Program-made: the position numbers and the translations under genes
Shown here: positions 50,146 to 58,529 of the stretch, in pieces
How the letters are laid out: each line of letters begins with the position of its first letter
How positions within the stretch are numbered: the first letter of the stretch is position 1
Assembly: GCA_021323695.1 (NCBI GenBank)
Contig: JAJPKN010000038.1
Span: forward strand, 106,739-170,738
DNA from: Actinomycetota bacterium
GTDB taxonomy: Bacteria > Actinomycetota > Acidimicrobiia > Acidimicrobiales > Palsa-688
Reading direction: 5' to 3'
Length of the DNA stretch: 64,000 bases
The notes under the pieces: model-generated
Told to the model about the DNA's origin: nothing
Database searches by the model: none
The model's input: the letters and a program-made list of their open reading frames with translations, nothing else

Positions 50146-51572
50146 GAGTTGAGTCCGCCAGAGTGGTGTACGAGGGGTGGTCCCGCCTGGGGGTCCCCCA
50201 GACGCGACGTCCACCGCGTCAACCTTCAAGTACCTGCGATGGAACTGAAGGGAGAACACGGTGGGCGTCACCAACACGATGGGCGCGGGCGAGCTCGTGC
50301 GCAAGTACCTGGGGTCCGAGGCGGGCAGTGAGCTGCTGGGTGAGATGGTGAAGGTGGCGGCGGAGCTGCTCATGGATGCCGAGGTGGATGTGCTCTGCGG
50401 CGCCGGCTATGGCGAGCGCAGCGAGACCCGGGTGAACAGTCGCAACGGGCATCGGCCGCGGCGCTGGGACACCCGGGCGGGCACGATCACCTTGGACATC
50501 CCGAAGCTGCGGCGGGGCTCGTACTTCCCGAGCCTGTTGGAGCCTCGCCGGCGAGCCGAACAGGCGCTGGTGAGCGTGGTGTGCCAGGCGTATGTGGAGG
50601 GCGTCTCGACCCGGCGAGTGGATGACCTCGTGCGCTCCATGGGGATCGAGGGGATGTCGAAGTCCCAGGTCTCCGAGCTCGCGAAGGACCTCGACCAACG
50701 AGTTGCCGAGTTCCGCAGCCGCCCCCTCGACGCCGGCCCCTACACCTATGTGTGGCTCGACGCCCTGGTGCACAAGGTGCGAGAGGGCGGCCGGGTGGTG
50801 TCGGTGGCGACGGTGATCGCCACGGGCATCAACGCCGATGGTCATCGGGAGATCCTCGGCGTCGACGTGTTCACCACCGAGGACGGAGCGGGCTGGACAG
50901 CGTTCCTGCGCGGCCTGGTGGCTCGGGGGCTGTCCGGGGTCGCCCTGGTTGTCTCCGACGCCCACGAAGGCCTCAAGCACGCCATCGCGGCCGTGTTGCC
51001 CGGTGCCACCTGGCAGCGGTGCCGCACCCACGCCATGCGCAACCTGCTCACCCGGGTGCCGAAGTCCGCTCAGGCGATGGTGGCCACTCTCGTGCGCACG
51101 ATCTTCGCGCAGTCCGACGCCGCCCAGGTCAAGGCTCAGTTCGACCGGGTTGTCGACCAGTTGGAGCGGCAGTTCCCCGCCGCAGCCGAGTTCCTGATCG
51201 ACGCCGAGGCCGACCTGCTCGCCTTCTCGAGCTTCCCGGTCGAGCACTGGCGCCAGATCTGGTCCAACAACGGCCAGGAGCGGCTCAACAAGGAGCTGCG
51301 TCGCCGCACCGACGTCGTCGGCATCTTCCCGAACCGCCCGGCCCTCATCCGCCTCTGCGGCGCCGTCCTCGCCGAACAGCACGACGAGTGGGCCGTGGCA
51401 CGCCGCTATATGAGCGCCGAGTCCCTCGCCAAAGCCCGGCTACGCGTCGTCGCCGACGAAGTCGGAACCGACCCGAAGGAGGTGATGCCAGCGGAACTCG
51501 AAGCCGTCAGCTGAACCGAGGCAACACGGTTGACGCGGAAGGTCCTCATACACCACTCCGCCGGACTTGACC
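50146..51572. mobile_element. Intact IS256-family insertion sequence with 8-bp target duplication
   Basis: The element is 1427 bp. The ends are inverted repeats of about 29 bp with about 23 matches; the inner part of both reads GAGTGGTGTA(C/T)GAGG (50160-50174 and inverted 51544-51558). It is flanked by the direct repeat GCAGACGG at 50138-50145 and 51573-51580, an 8-bp duplication as expected for this family. It encodes one full-length transposase. The exact flanking repeat suggests recent insertion. Confidence 0.9.
50261..51514 (+). CDS. IS256-family transposase
   Basis: This 417-residue mutator-type DDE transposase is apparently complete. The catalytic acids are in YVWLDALVHKVREGG, VVSDAHEGLK and NNGQERLNKELRRR. 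The C/H residues lie in WQRCRTHAMRNLL, and the N-terminal GYGERSETRVNSRNGH motif is present. The GTG at 50261 is preferred, with ATG 50279 as the alternative. It catalyses movement of the surrounding element. It belongs to a different, better preserved lineage than the broken copy at 21729. Confidence 0.95.
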   Translation: MGVTNTMGAGELVRKYLGSEAGSELLGEMVKVAAELLMDAEVDVLCGAGYGERSETRVNSRNGHRPRRWDTRAGTITLDIPKLRRGSYFPSLLEPRRRAEQALVSVVCQAYVEGVSTRRVDDLVRSMGIEGMSKSQVSELAKDLDQRVAEFRSRPLDAGPYTYVWLDALVHKVREGGRVVSVATVIATGINADGHREILGVDVFTTEDGAGWTAFLRGLVARGLSGVALVVSDAHEGLKHAIAAVLPGATWQRCRTHAMRNLLTRVPKSAQAMVATLVRTIFAQSDAAQVKAQFDRVVDQLERQFPAAAEFLIDAEADLLAFSSFPVEHWRQIWSNNGQERLNKELRRRTDVVGIFPNRPALIRLCGAVLAEQHDEWAVARRYMSAESLAKARLRVVADEVGTDPKEVMPAELEAVS

Positions 51573-51585
51573 GCAGACGGCCGCC

Positions 51586-51627
51586 TTAGCGCGGCCACCA
51601 CCAGCACGTGCAACTCGTTCGGATCAT
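51586..51627 (-). CDS. trpL: Tryptophan-rich leader peptide of trpS
   Basis: This 13-codon ORF encodes MIRTSCTCWWWPR, with three consecutive TGG codons (51603-51595) just before the end, followed by TAA. The leftward TAGTTT -10 box (51640-51635) lies 7 nt before the ATG. In actinobacteria such WWW leader peptides precede trp genes and the auxiliary TrpRS gene and control them by ribosome-mediated attenuation. Here the IS256 insertion begins 13 nt after the stop codon, separating the peptide from its hairpin and from trpS. Confidence 0.8.
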   Translation of the reverse strand: MIRTSCTCWWWPR

Positions 51628-52072
51628 CGCCCCGAAACTACCACTGGCGCCGTCGCAGGTGGCCTGCGCAGTATGGACAGAACCCTCGGTCACCACCACC
51701 GCAACCGTGCCTGGGTCGGCGATCTCACCGCTGCGTAGATGTCCGCCGAGCCGAGCCGCGTTGGGAAAGTGGCGTTGGTGCAGGCAGCATTGGCCAGGCG
51801 TGTCGGGCGTGGCCTCCACCCTGCGCCCGAGGTGATCTGGGCATACCAGACGTTGTGCAGGGAACCGTCGGTTCGCGTCGCGGACCTGGCGGCAGAGGTG
51901 GGTTGGAGCCGGACCAGGCTCGCGTCGCGCTTCTCGGCCCAGGTCGGGCTCTCCCCGAAGCGCTTCAGCGAGGTCGTCCGATTCGAACGAGCCTGCACCC
52001 TGCTCGCCGCCGGCGCCTGCTCGTTGGCCGAGGTGGCTGTGCGCGCCGGGCACTACGACCAGGCCCATCTGA

Positions 52073-53787
52073 CCCTGATATTGCAGCCTGACAGGTGGGC
52101 GGCCTGGGAAGGGGTTTGCTGTTTCCGAGACGGCTGGTAGATCGGGCGTGACCGGTCGCGGACGGCCTTGTGTTCGGCCGAAGTGCATTCGAGGCACCGT
52201 TCGACTGTCCTCGACGGTCGGTCGGGCACGGCTCCGCCTCGAGTGGGGCGACGTCGGTGTGGTGGAGGCGGTTCAGGCGTAGCGCGGGAGTGTTCGCAGG
52301 CGCTCGAGGGCGGCGATGAACGCCTCGGCGTGGCGGTAGGCGGTGGGCAGCCGGAGGAGGAGCCTGCGCCCGCGGCGCACCACCTTGGCGGCCACGTTGA
52401 GAAAGCTCGTCCGTAGGCGCTTGCCCCTGCAGGTGGCGAACGCCTCGGGAAGCGCCAGCACTCGGAGCCAGCGGGCCACGTTGTGCGACAAAGCCGAGGC
52501 GAGCCGCCAGAGCCAGTTGCCGAAGAAGTTTCGCACCGGAGCGTGGTTCATGGCGAAGTCGGACTTCAGCTGACGGATGGCCTCCTCGGCGGCGCCGCCA
52601 CGCAGGCGGTGGTGATGGTCGATCTGTGCTGCTTCGATACTCGCCGGCGCGTTCGTGATGCAGGCGAAGAACCGCCAGCCGCCGAGATCGTCGAAGCTCA
52701 GCTGCTCGCCGGCCGCCTTGCGCTGACGGCGCACGACGAGGCGCAGGTCACGACCCGAGAAGGCGTAGGCGGTCTCGGCGACCTCGGAGCCCGACAGCTC
52801 GCCGTCGGCGTCCTGTGCCGGTGTCCAGGAGGTCTCGGGGGCCACCGCGAGCGCACAGATGGCCTCACGCACCGAAGCGTTCTGCTCGACGGTGATGGTG
52901 AAGATCGCCTTGTGGGCCACACAGGTCTCCACCACCTTGTTCGAGAAACCCGCCGAGTCGATACGGATCCACAGCTCATACAGCGGCCGCGCCTGGGTCG
53001 GGATGGCGGCGACGCACTCGTCGATGAACGAGGCGAGCTTGGCCCTCGGGCTCGCGTTGCCGCCCCGGGCACGGATGGCGAGCACGTCACCCGTCTCGCC
53101 CACGACACCAACGAGCGGGGACATCTGCACCTCGCCCTTGTAGGAGAAACGCGAACCCTCCTTGTGCTTGCCGTAGGTGTCGATGTAGGTGGCATCGGGA
53201 TCGATGGTCAGTCGTCCCGGCGCAGGAGCTGCCCCCATCGCCCAGGCCCGCCTGAGCATCTCCCGGTTCACCGCCTGGGCCCGCATCACACGACCGAGGT
53301 CCGCACCGGCGAGGAAGCGGAACAGCGTCGTGTGGGAAGGCAGCGCGTGGCTCCCACGCAGGCGTCGTGTCGCCTCATCGAACAGCAGCGACACGTCGGA
53401 GAGGAAGTCACCCCCGGCGAGCTGCAGCTCCACGATGGGGCGGTAGCACTCACCGCCGGAGTACCCACCGGGGCCGATCGGGCGCAGATGGTGCCGGTCA
53501 GCCACCTCGACAACACCGAGGCGATCGAGCAGCTCGCCGACGAGCGCGCTCCCAGCGCAACCGGTCACGTTGTCCTCACTCACCTCCACAGCGACCCGGG
53601 CAACCCGACGCAGCGGCCGAGCGACGACACGGTCCTCGATCTTCAACAGCGGTGCGGTAGTCTTCACCGGACAGGTGCTCCTCTCCTGGGCGTCGTGCGA
53701 GCTTCGAACACCCGCATTCTCCCAGGTAGCGGAGCACTTGTCGCGTCTATCGAAGACGCGTTCCGCTACTTCGCTGCAATATCAGGG
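52073..53787. mobile_element. IS1380-family insertion sequence
   Basis: The element is 1715 bp, beginning CCCTGATATTGCAGC and ending with its exact inverse (the perfect match of 53774-53787 extends about 15 bp). It is flanked by the direct repeat TCTGA (52068-52072 and 53788-53792). It encodes one transposase on the minus strand and interrupts an AraC-type gene. Confidence 0.9.
52273..53667 (-). CDS. IS1380-family transposase
   Basis: This 464-residue DDE transposase is full length. It has GGECYRPIVELQLAGGDFLSD near the N-terminus, the first catalytic Asp in LTIDPDATYIDTYGKHKEGS, the second in WIRIDSAGFSNKVVE, and the C-terminal acidic residue in RGGAAEEAIRQLKSDFAMNH. It ends with a basic tail. 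It catalyses movement of the surrounding element. Confidence 0.95.
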   Translation of the reverse strand: MKTTAPLLKIEDRVVARPLRRVARVAVEVSEDNVTGCAGSALVGELLDRLGVVEVADRHHLRPIGPGGYSGGECYRPIVELQLAGGDFLSDVSLLFDEATRRLRGSHALPSHTTLFRFLAGADLGRVMRAQAVNREMLRRAWAMGAAPAPGRLTIDPDATYIDTYGKHKEGSRFSYKGEVQMSPLVGVVGETGDVLAIRARGGNASPRAKLASFIDECVAAIPTQARPLYELWIRIDSAGFSNKVVETCVAHKAIFTITVEQNASVREAICALAVAPETSWTPAQDADGELSGSEVAETAYAFSGRDLRLVVRRQRKAAGEQLSFDDLGGWRFFACITNAPASIEAAQIDHHHRLRGGAAEEAIRQLKSDFAMNHAPVRNFFGNWLWRLASALSHNVARWLRVLALPEAFATCRGKRLRTSFLNVAAKVVRRGRRLLLRLPTAYRHAEAFIAALERLRTLPRYA

Positions 53788-53912
53788 TCTGAGCCGCGAC
53801 GTCCGGGCCCTGGCTGGCACCACCCCGGCCGCCTTGGCCGCCCAGCTCGCCTCGGGCGGCCCGGCCGATCCGTGACATTCGTCCAAGACGGCCGCCGGTG
53901 CCCGTCGATACC

Positions 53913-54056
53913 GTGAGCGCAGTGTCAGCAGCCCCCCAAGCCCGCGTGCCCGGCGCCGAGCGCACCTCGGTGGTGGTGTTCGACGACGTCGTGGTCGAGG
54001 TCGACCGCGGCGGGGATATCTGCTTCGTGGCCAGGGGTGTCTGGCACCGGGCTTAG
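53913..54056 (+). CDS. Small hypothetical protein
   Basis: This 47-residue ORF has a GTG start and a stop at 54054-54056. The C-terminal half, TSVVVFDDVVVEVDRGGDIC, is strand-like and could be a small beta barrel. There is no SD and no recognisable family. It lies just after the AraC remnant and 90 bp before the VOC gene. It could be a remnant of a larger gene. Confidence 0.35.
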   Translation: MSAVSAAPQARVPGAERTSVVVFDDVVVEVDRGGDICFVARGVWHRA

Positions 54057-54145
54057 GTGGACCGGCCGGCCACGCTCGTCCACCTCACCCCGGGACCCTC
54101 CGGGGAGCACCGCCCACTCGAACCCACATCCAACCGGGAGGAGCC

Positions 54146-54595
54146 GTGAGCAGCGAGAAGCCGACCCTGAACCAGGTGAACCTCGTCGTCGAGGAGATGG
54201 ACGCTGCACTGGCCTTCTACCAGGCACTTGGCATGCGGGTCCGCTGCGACGGCGGCGAGTGGCCCGCTGGCAGCGGTGCCCGTCACATAGCGCTCGACAA
54301 CGGCGACGGTGCGATCTTCGAGCTCGACAACCCCGCCATGGCGAGGATCTACCACGGCGGATGGCGCGCCCGGGGCGTCGAAGACCGCCTCGTGATCCTC
54401 GGCTTCTCCCTCGCGTCCCGCAAGGCGGTCGACGACACCTATCGAGCCCTGACCGGCGCCGGATACCTCGGACGCCAGGAGCCCTACGACGCCTTCTTCG
54501 GTGCCCGCTACGCGGTCGTCCGGGACCCGGCAGGCAACGATGTCGGCCTCATGAGCCCCATCGACCAGCACCGGCGCTTCACACCCACGACCTGA
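54146..54595 (+). CDS. VOC (glyoxalase/bleomycin-resistance fold) protein
   Basis: This 149-residue protein has two beta-alpha-beta-beta-beta modules. LNQVNLVVEEMDAALAFYQA opens the first module, and FFGARYAVVRDPAGNDVGL closes the second, with the usual metal-site region. Members are glyoxalases, dioxygenases or drug-binding resistance proteins; the substrate is not deducible. The GTG start at 54146 follows GGAGGAG. Confidence 0.88.
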   Translation: MSSEKPTLNQVNLVVEEMDAALAFYQALGMRVRCDGGEWPAGSGARHIALDNGDGAIFELDNPAMARIYHGGWRARGVEDRLVILGFSLASRKAVDDTYRALTGAGYLGRQEPYDAFFGARYAVVRDPAGNDVGLMSPIDQHRRFTPTT

Positions 54596-54767
54596 ACTCT
54601 CCCATGCTGACGCCGGTAGGGCTGGCGCCTACAGCGAGGCGGGGTTCGGTTGGGGCCACCAATCTCTCTGCTGACACCCGGCGAGTGCCGAGCCACCGAA
54701 ACTACGTCCGTGCCCGAAGAGACTCTCCTCCCGGACGGGCGTCCAGCGGCGACGATCACGAGCTTGT

Positions 54768-55451
54768 TCAGGCCAGGTGCTTGGTGGCCTCCCGGCGGGA
54801 CAGGCTGCTCAAGACGGTCGCCCCGTCGGCCACGAAGCCTCGGACCCACTCGGGATCGCTGCGCGCGTAGTCGCGTAGCGACCAACCGATGGCCTTGGCG
54901 ACAAAGAAGTCTCGGTCGGTGGCGTTGGCGTCGATGACCTCCGTCAGCAGCGCCAGGTCAGTGCGGACACCAGCTCCGAGCTGAGCGATGATGCTGGCGC
55001 GTCGCAGCCACCGATCCGGCGAGCGTGACCACGCGACCAGCACCGGGCGCAACTCGCCGGGGTGAGCGGCGAGCAGCTGGCCGGCCCGAGGCGCCGTGGC
55101 ATCGACGTGGTCCCACCATGCCCCGGTGGTGATCATCTCCTCGTAGAGCGCCAAGAGCGCGAGCGACGTGGTGGCGACGCGCAGGCCGGTCAGCTCGGTC
55201 GCTGCGTACCGCTGCTCGCGGTGGGTCGCGCCCCGCCACAGGGCGGTGGCGCTGGCCGCGAGGTGGAGGGCAGAGGCCGGCGGATGCACCCGTGCTGCCG
55301 CGTTGGTCACAGCACGCACCGTCGGCACGCTGACGCCGAGGTAGGGCATGGTGGACTTCATGTAGGCCTGCATCTTCGGGGCGCGCCCTGGATCTGCGGC
55401 GGCCCCCAGCCCGTCGTTGATCGCAGCGATCAAGGCGAGGTCGGCGTCCAC
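54768..55451 (-). CDS. DNA alkylation repair protein (AlkD-like HEAT repeat glycosylase)
   Basis: This 227-residue all-helical protein has MQAYMKSTMPYLGVSVPTVR near residue 21. HREQRYAATEL, WDHVDATAP and DFFVAKAIGWSLRDYARSDPEWVRGFV follow, matching the AlkD/AlkC HEAT-repeat family. That family removes alkylated purines. The GTG at 55451 is chosen; the open frame continues upstream only in antiphase with the next VOC gene. Confidence 0.88.
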   Translation of the reverse strand: MDADLALIAAINDGLGAAADPGRAPKMQAYMKSTMPYLGVSVPTVRAVTNAAARVHPPASALHLAASATALWRGATHREQRYAATELTGLRVATTSLALLALYEEMITTGAWWDHVDATAPRAGQLLAAHPGELRPVLVAWSRSPDRWLRRASIIAQLGAGVRTDLALLTEVIDANATDRDFFVAKAIGWSLRDYARSDPEWVRGFVADGATVLSSLSRREATKHLA

Positions 55452-55485
55452 CGGGTTCCCTTCAGCCGACCGGCGGAGGTGGGTG

Positions 55486-55872
55486 TCAGGTCCCGAGGTG
55501 GACAGCCTCGACGTTGTGGCCGTCAGGGTCGCGTAAGAACACCGCGTAGTAGTCCGGGTGGTACTCCGGCCACTCACGCGGGGCATGGAGGACCTCGGCG
55601 CCAGCACCAAGCGCAGCCTGGTGCACCGCGTCGACCGCCTCTCGGTCAGGGGCACGAAATGCCACGTGTAACTCCCGGGTCTCCGATCCTGCAGCAGGAC
55701 TCAGCCAGAAGCCGGGGACACCGTCTGTGCCGGAGAGTCCGACGACGAGGCCGTCGCCGTCGGAGATCCGCATGGCCTCGTGCAGGCCGAACGGAGCGAA
55801 CACCTCCGAGTAGAACCCGAGTGAGGCCTCCACGTCGGCCACCTGCACGCCGAGATGATCGAGCACGCCCAA
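55486..55872 (-). CDS. VOC family protein
   Basis: This 128-residue glyoxalase-fold protein has LDHLGVQVADVEASLGFYSE, HVAFRAPDREAVDAVH and YYAVFLRDPDGHNVEAVH. The HNVE end carries the usual metal ligand Glu. It lies upstream of, and in the same direction as, the alkD-like gene, 34 bp away, so they may be co-transcribed. The function is unknown. Confidence 0.9.
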   Translation of the reverse strand: MGVLDHLGVQVADVEASLGFYSEVFAPFGLHEAMRISDGDGLVVGLSGTDGVPGFWLSPAAGSETRELHVAFRAPDREAVDAVHQAALGAGAEVLHAPREWPEYHPDYYAVFLRDPDGHNVEAVHLGT

Positions 55873-55960
55873 AGGCTACCCCCGAGACATCCCCGACGAC
55901 GCCTCGGACGTGCGCCCGGAGGGTCTGGTGCAGATCACGAGTGGCCGTAGGCCTTGCTCG

Positions 55961-55994
55961 TGACCAGACCAACCTGGTGACCAGACCAACCTGG
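55961..55994. repeat. 17-bp tandem duplication
   Basis: Two exact copies of TGACCAGACCAACCTGG stand head to tail in the space between the VOC gene and the PhyH-like gene. Confidence 0.95.
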
Positions 55995-56093
55995 CAACGG
56001 GCCTCCTCCTCGATCTCGTTCCCGCGAAGTGTCTCCTGGTAAGCACCTCACAGAGGCGGCGCGCCGTGGTCGGGTGTGGCAGGCTCGTCGGTG

Positions 56094-56870
56094 ATGCGCG
56101 GACCGTTGTCCCAAGACCAGCTCGAGCAGTTCGTCGAGCGCGGCTGGACCCTGCTCGAGGGCGCCTTTCCCGCCTCGGTGGCCGGTGCGGTGCGCGGGGA
56201 GCTGGGCCGGCGGATCGGGGTGGACTTGGAGCGCCCCGAGGAGTGGATCCAGGCCCGGGTGTGGTTGAAGGAGCTGCTCTCCGAGCCGCCGTTCACCGAC
56301 GCGCTCACCGACCGGTTCGCCTCGGCGGTCGACCAGCTGGTGGGCCCGGGGAGATGGAAGATGACTCCGGTGATGGGCTGGTGGCCGGTGACCTTCCCCG
56401 GCTTCGACGGTCCCGGCTACGGCGACGACTGGCATATCGAGGGCGACTGGTTCCGCCACCACGTCTCCTCGGGCGACCAGGCGGTGTTGAACCTGTTCTG
56501 CTTCTCTGCGATCGAGCCGGGCGGGGGTGGGACGCTGTTGGTGGAGGGCTCGCACCATCTCGCCGCCACGCTGCTGTGGGAGGCCGAGCCCGACGGGCTC
56601 GAATCCGACGACTTCGACGGGCCGCTCACCGCAGCCCTTGAGGAGCGCGGCTGGCCAGGGGTCGTCGAGGTCACCTGCGAGGAGGGTGATGTGGTGCTCG
56701 CCCATCCACTGCTCTTCCACGCTTCGAACCCGAACCACGGGAGCCGTCCCCGGGTGATGGCCCAGCCGGCGTTCTCCATGACCGAGCCGATGCGCACCGA
56801 GGGCGACGGCCTGTTCCCCGTCGAGGTGCCCCTGGCCCGCAGCCGACCGTCAGGGGCCCAAGGGCGGTGA
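56094..56870 (+). CDS. Phytanoyl-CoA dioxygenase (PhyH) family protein
   Basis: This protein of about 258 residues has the iron/2-oxoglutarate oxygenase pattern: WHIEGDWF carries the His-x-Glu/Asp pair, and HPLLFHASNPNHGSRPRVM carries the distal His and the 2-oxoglutarate-binding Arg. The substrate is unknown; such enzymes hydroxylate lipids or natural products. ATG 56094 is preferred; GTG 56076 would add six residues. It overlaps the next gene by GTGA. Confidence 0.85.
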   Translation: MRGPLSQDQLEQFVERGWTLLEGAFPASVAGAVRGELGRRIGVDLERPEEWIQARVWLKELLSEPPFTDALTDRFASAVDQLVGPGRWKMTPVMGWWPVTFPGFDGPGYGDDWHIEGDWFRHHVSSGDQAVLNLFCFSAIEPGGGGTLLVEGSHHLAATLLWEAEPDGLESDDFDGPLTAALEERGWPGVVEVTCEEGDVVLAHPLLFHASNPNHGSRPRVMAQPAFSMTEPMRTEGDGLFPVEVPLARSRPSGAQGR

Positions 56871-57412
56871 CCCGGTCCCCTCAGACGCTCCCCGAGGCGG
56901 AGCGCCGCCTTGTCGCGGCGTGGGCAGCCGACTGCGCCGAGCGGGTCCTGCCCCTCTTCGAGACCGAAGCTCCCGGCGACGAGCGGCCTCGAGAGCTGAT
57001 CGCCCGGGCTCGTCGCTATGCCCGGGGGGAGCTGTCTGTTGCCGAGGGGATCCGCCGTCGCTTCGAAGGCGGTGTGGGGGTGGGCGAGGTGCGCGCCGCT
57101 GCCGCCATGGCTGCGGCCCGAAGTGCCGGTCAGGCTGCCGGGGTCTGTCACATGGGCGCGCACGGCCTCGGCGCGGCCTCCTATGCCGTCGAGGCGGTCC
57201 GACTCGCCGAGCCGGACCGGCCACAAGCCGCTGAGGATGAGATCCGCTGGCAGCTCGACCACCTGTCACCGGAGCTCCGGCGAGCGCCGCGGGCTCTTCC
57301 CGCTCTCGGTGAGAGCCGCGCCGGCCCGCTCGGTCCGGGCCTGCTTTCGAGAGGCCAGGTTGCCGTGACCATCCGCCGCCTCCAAGGCGACCTCGCCAGT
57401 GCCGACTGCTGA
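56867..57412 (+). CDS. Imm5-like putative immunity protein
   Basis: This 181-residue Ala/Arg-rich helical protein has WAADCAERVLPLF followed by ELIARARRYARGELSVAEG and CHMGAHGLGAASYAVEAV. I recognise this combination from proteins annotated as Imm5-like putative immunity proteins. Known Imm5 members accompany polymorphic toxins; no toxin gene is visible here. The GTG start overlaps the PhyH stop, so the two are translated together. Confidence 0.65.
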   Translation: MTRSPQTLPEAERRLVAAWAADCAERVLPLFETEAPGDERPRELIARARRYARGELSVAEGIRRRFEGGVGVGEVRAAAAMAAARSAGQAAGVCHMGAHGLGAASYAVEAVRLAEPDRPQAAEDEIRWQLDHLSPELRRAPRALPALGESRAGPLGPGLLSRGQVAVTIRRLQGDLASADC

Positions 57413-57713
57413 AGGCTGAAGGCCCGGCGGTCAGTTCCTCCAGCCCACCGCAGGCCAACCTCGGCGATCGACAGCTCCGTGCAGACCAGCAGCCGGATCA
57501 TCTGCTCGGCCCGCATCTTTCATGGGCCCGCATCGTTCATGGGCTCGCATCTTTCATGGGTAGGCCATCGGAGCGTTCCCCTGACGCCGACCCGGAGCGC
57601 CGGGGTGCGCTGCTGGCGGGACGCCAGCGGGTGGGGGGTCCTCGGGCTGGTGCGGCGCGGGTCTGGACCGCACCGGAGGCCTCGGACTGTCGGCTGTCTC
57701 AGGTCTGAGCGGC
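57413..57713. other. Intergenic space with an AraC-like fragment and tandem repeats
   Basis: In the leftward frame 57516-57432 reads MRAEQMIRLLVCTELSIAEV, resembling an isolated AraC/TetR-type helix-turn-helix segment without the rest of a gene. Three 17-bp repeats precede it. No intact gene is supported here. Confidence 0.4.
57510..57560. repeat. 17-bp tandem repeat, three copies
   Basis: The units CCCGCATCTTTCATGGG, CCCGCATCGTTCATGGG and CTCGCATCTTTCATGGG follow without gaps, with one substitution each in copies two and three. Confidence 0.95.
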
Positions 57714-58382
57714 GTGGCTGGCTACGCTTTGGAGGTGACCGGGAAGCGGGCCGGGACGCTGCTCGAGTGCATGTCGGAGATCGAGCGCTTCACGCTTCGC
57801 CGGGCCTGGACGGCGCTCGGCGACGAGGAGCTGTTCTTTGAGCCGGTCCCGGGCGCTTGGAGCATCCGTCGTCGCGACGAGTGCCAGACGCCGGACCCCT
57901 TCGGCGTAGGTGACTGGGTGGCGGACTTCGCGATCCCCGAGCCGGCTCCGGTCCCGATGACCACCATCGCGTGGCTGTACTGGCATATCGCCTCGGTGCC
58001 GGGCCGTCTCTGCGACCTCGACTTCTTCGGTGGGACGCGCACGATGGCGAGCGGCTGGACGTCGCCGTACCTGGCGCATCACCCGATGTTGACGAGCGCC
58101 CCCGAGGCGGTCTCCGCGTTGCGTGATGGCTGGGAGCAGCTCCGCCGGGTGATCGAGGGGGCAGACGACGACCGGCTCGAGGTGGAGTCTGCGTCGTACA
58201 GCTATGCGCCGGCGCCGCCGAAGGGCGGGCTGTGCGTGCTCGGCTCGCCGGGTCCGCCGCGCCCGGCTTTCCATTTCGTCGCCGGAGCGCTGAACGAGGT
58301 GAGCCATCACGGCGCCCAGATCGGAGCGGTGCGCGACCTGTATGCCTGGCGCCGGTCGACGGGCATCACCGCGGCGAGGTAA
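57714..58382 (+). CDS. DinB-like superfamily protein
   Basis: This 222-residue protein has the DinB/YfiT four-helix pattern: EPVPGAWSIRRRDECQ, the central histidine in AWLYWHIASVPGRLCD, and the C-terminal NEVSHHGAQIGAVRDLY with the second and third metal-binding histidines. Family members include metal-dependent thiol-S-transferases (mycothiol or bacillithiol); the substrate here is unknown. The GTG start is at 57714. Confidence 0.85.
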   Translation: MAGYALEVTGKRAGTLLECMSEIERFTLRRAWTALGDEELFFEPVPGAWSIRRRDECQTPDPFGVGDWVADFAIPEPAPVPMTTIAWLYWHIASVPGRLCDLDFFGGTRTMASGWTSPYLAHHPMLTSAPEAVSALRDGWEQLRRVIEGADDDRLEVESASYSYAPAPPKGGLCVLGSPGPPRPAFHFVAGALNEVSHHGAQIGAVRDLYAWRRSTGITAAR

Positions 58383-58529
58383 CGAGATGGTCTCGTCGGT
58401 CTCACCCTCCGGTTCCTGCTCCCCCCATGCACATGACCCATGCACAGAACCCGTCCACCTGCCTGGTTCGAGGTGGCCGTGGTCGGACGGCACCGGACGT
58501 TGCTGTCGCCGATGGTCCGAGGTCGTCGC

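Larger units (their letters stand above)
51739..53875 (+). pseudogene. AraC-family regulator disrupted by IS1380 insertion
   Basis: The C-terminal AraC DNA-binding domain is read in 51739-52072 (VRVADLAAEVGWSRTRLASR, then GLSPKRFSEVVRFERA and YDQAHL). It resumes in 53793-53875 as SRDVRALAGTTPAALAAQL. Joining the two parts at the duplicated TCTGA restores one frame with no change of phase. The reconstructed protein has about 138 residues; the usual N-terminal effector domain is missing, so the gene was already short. It is divergent from the Trp leader peptide. Confidence 0.85.

Noticed and set aside
50150..50260. T-box or other aminoacyl-tRNA sensing leader for trpS in the IS256 left end
   Set aside because: The sequence belongs to the IS256 terminus; the true leader lies beyond the element and uses a Trp-codon peptide.
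52483..53916. 477-codon rightward ORF opposite the IS1380 transposase
   Set aside because: No domains and purely a shadow of the transposase, which has complete DDE motifs.
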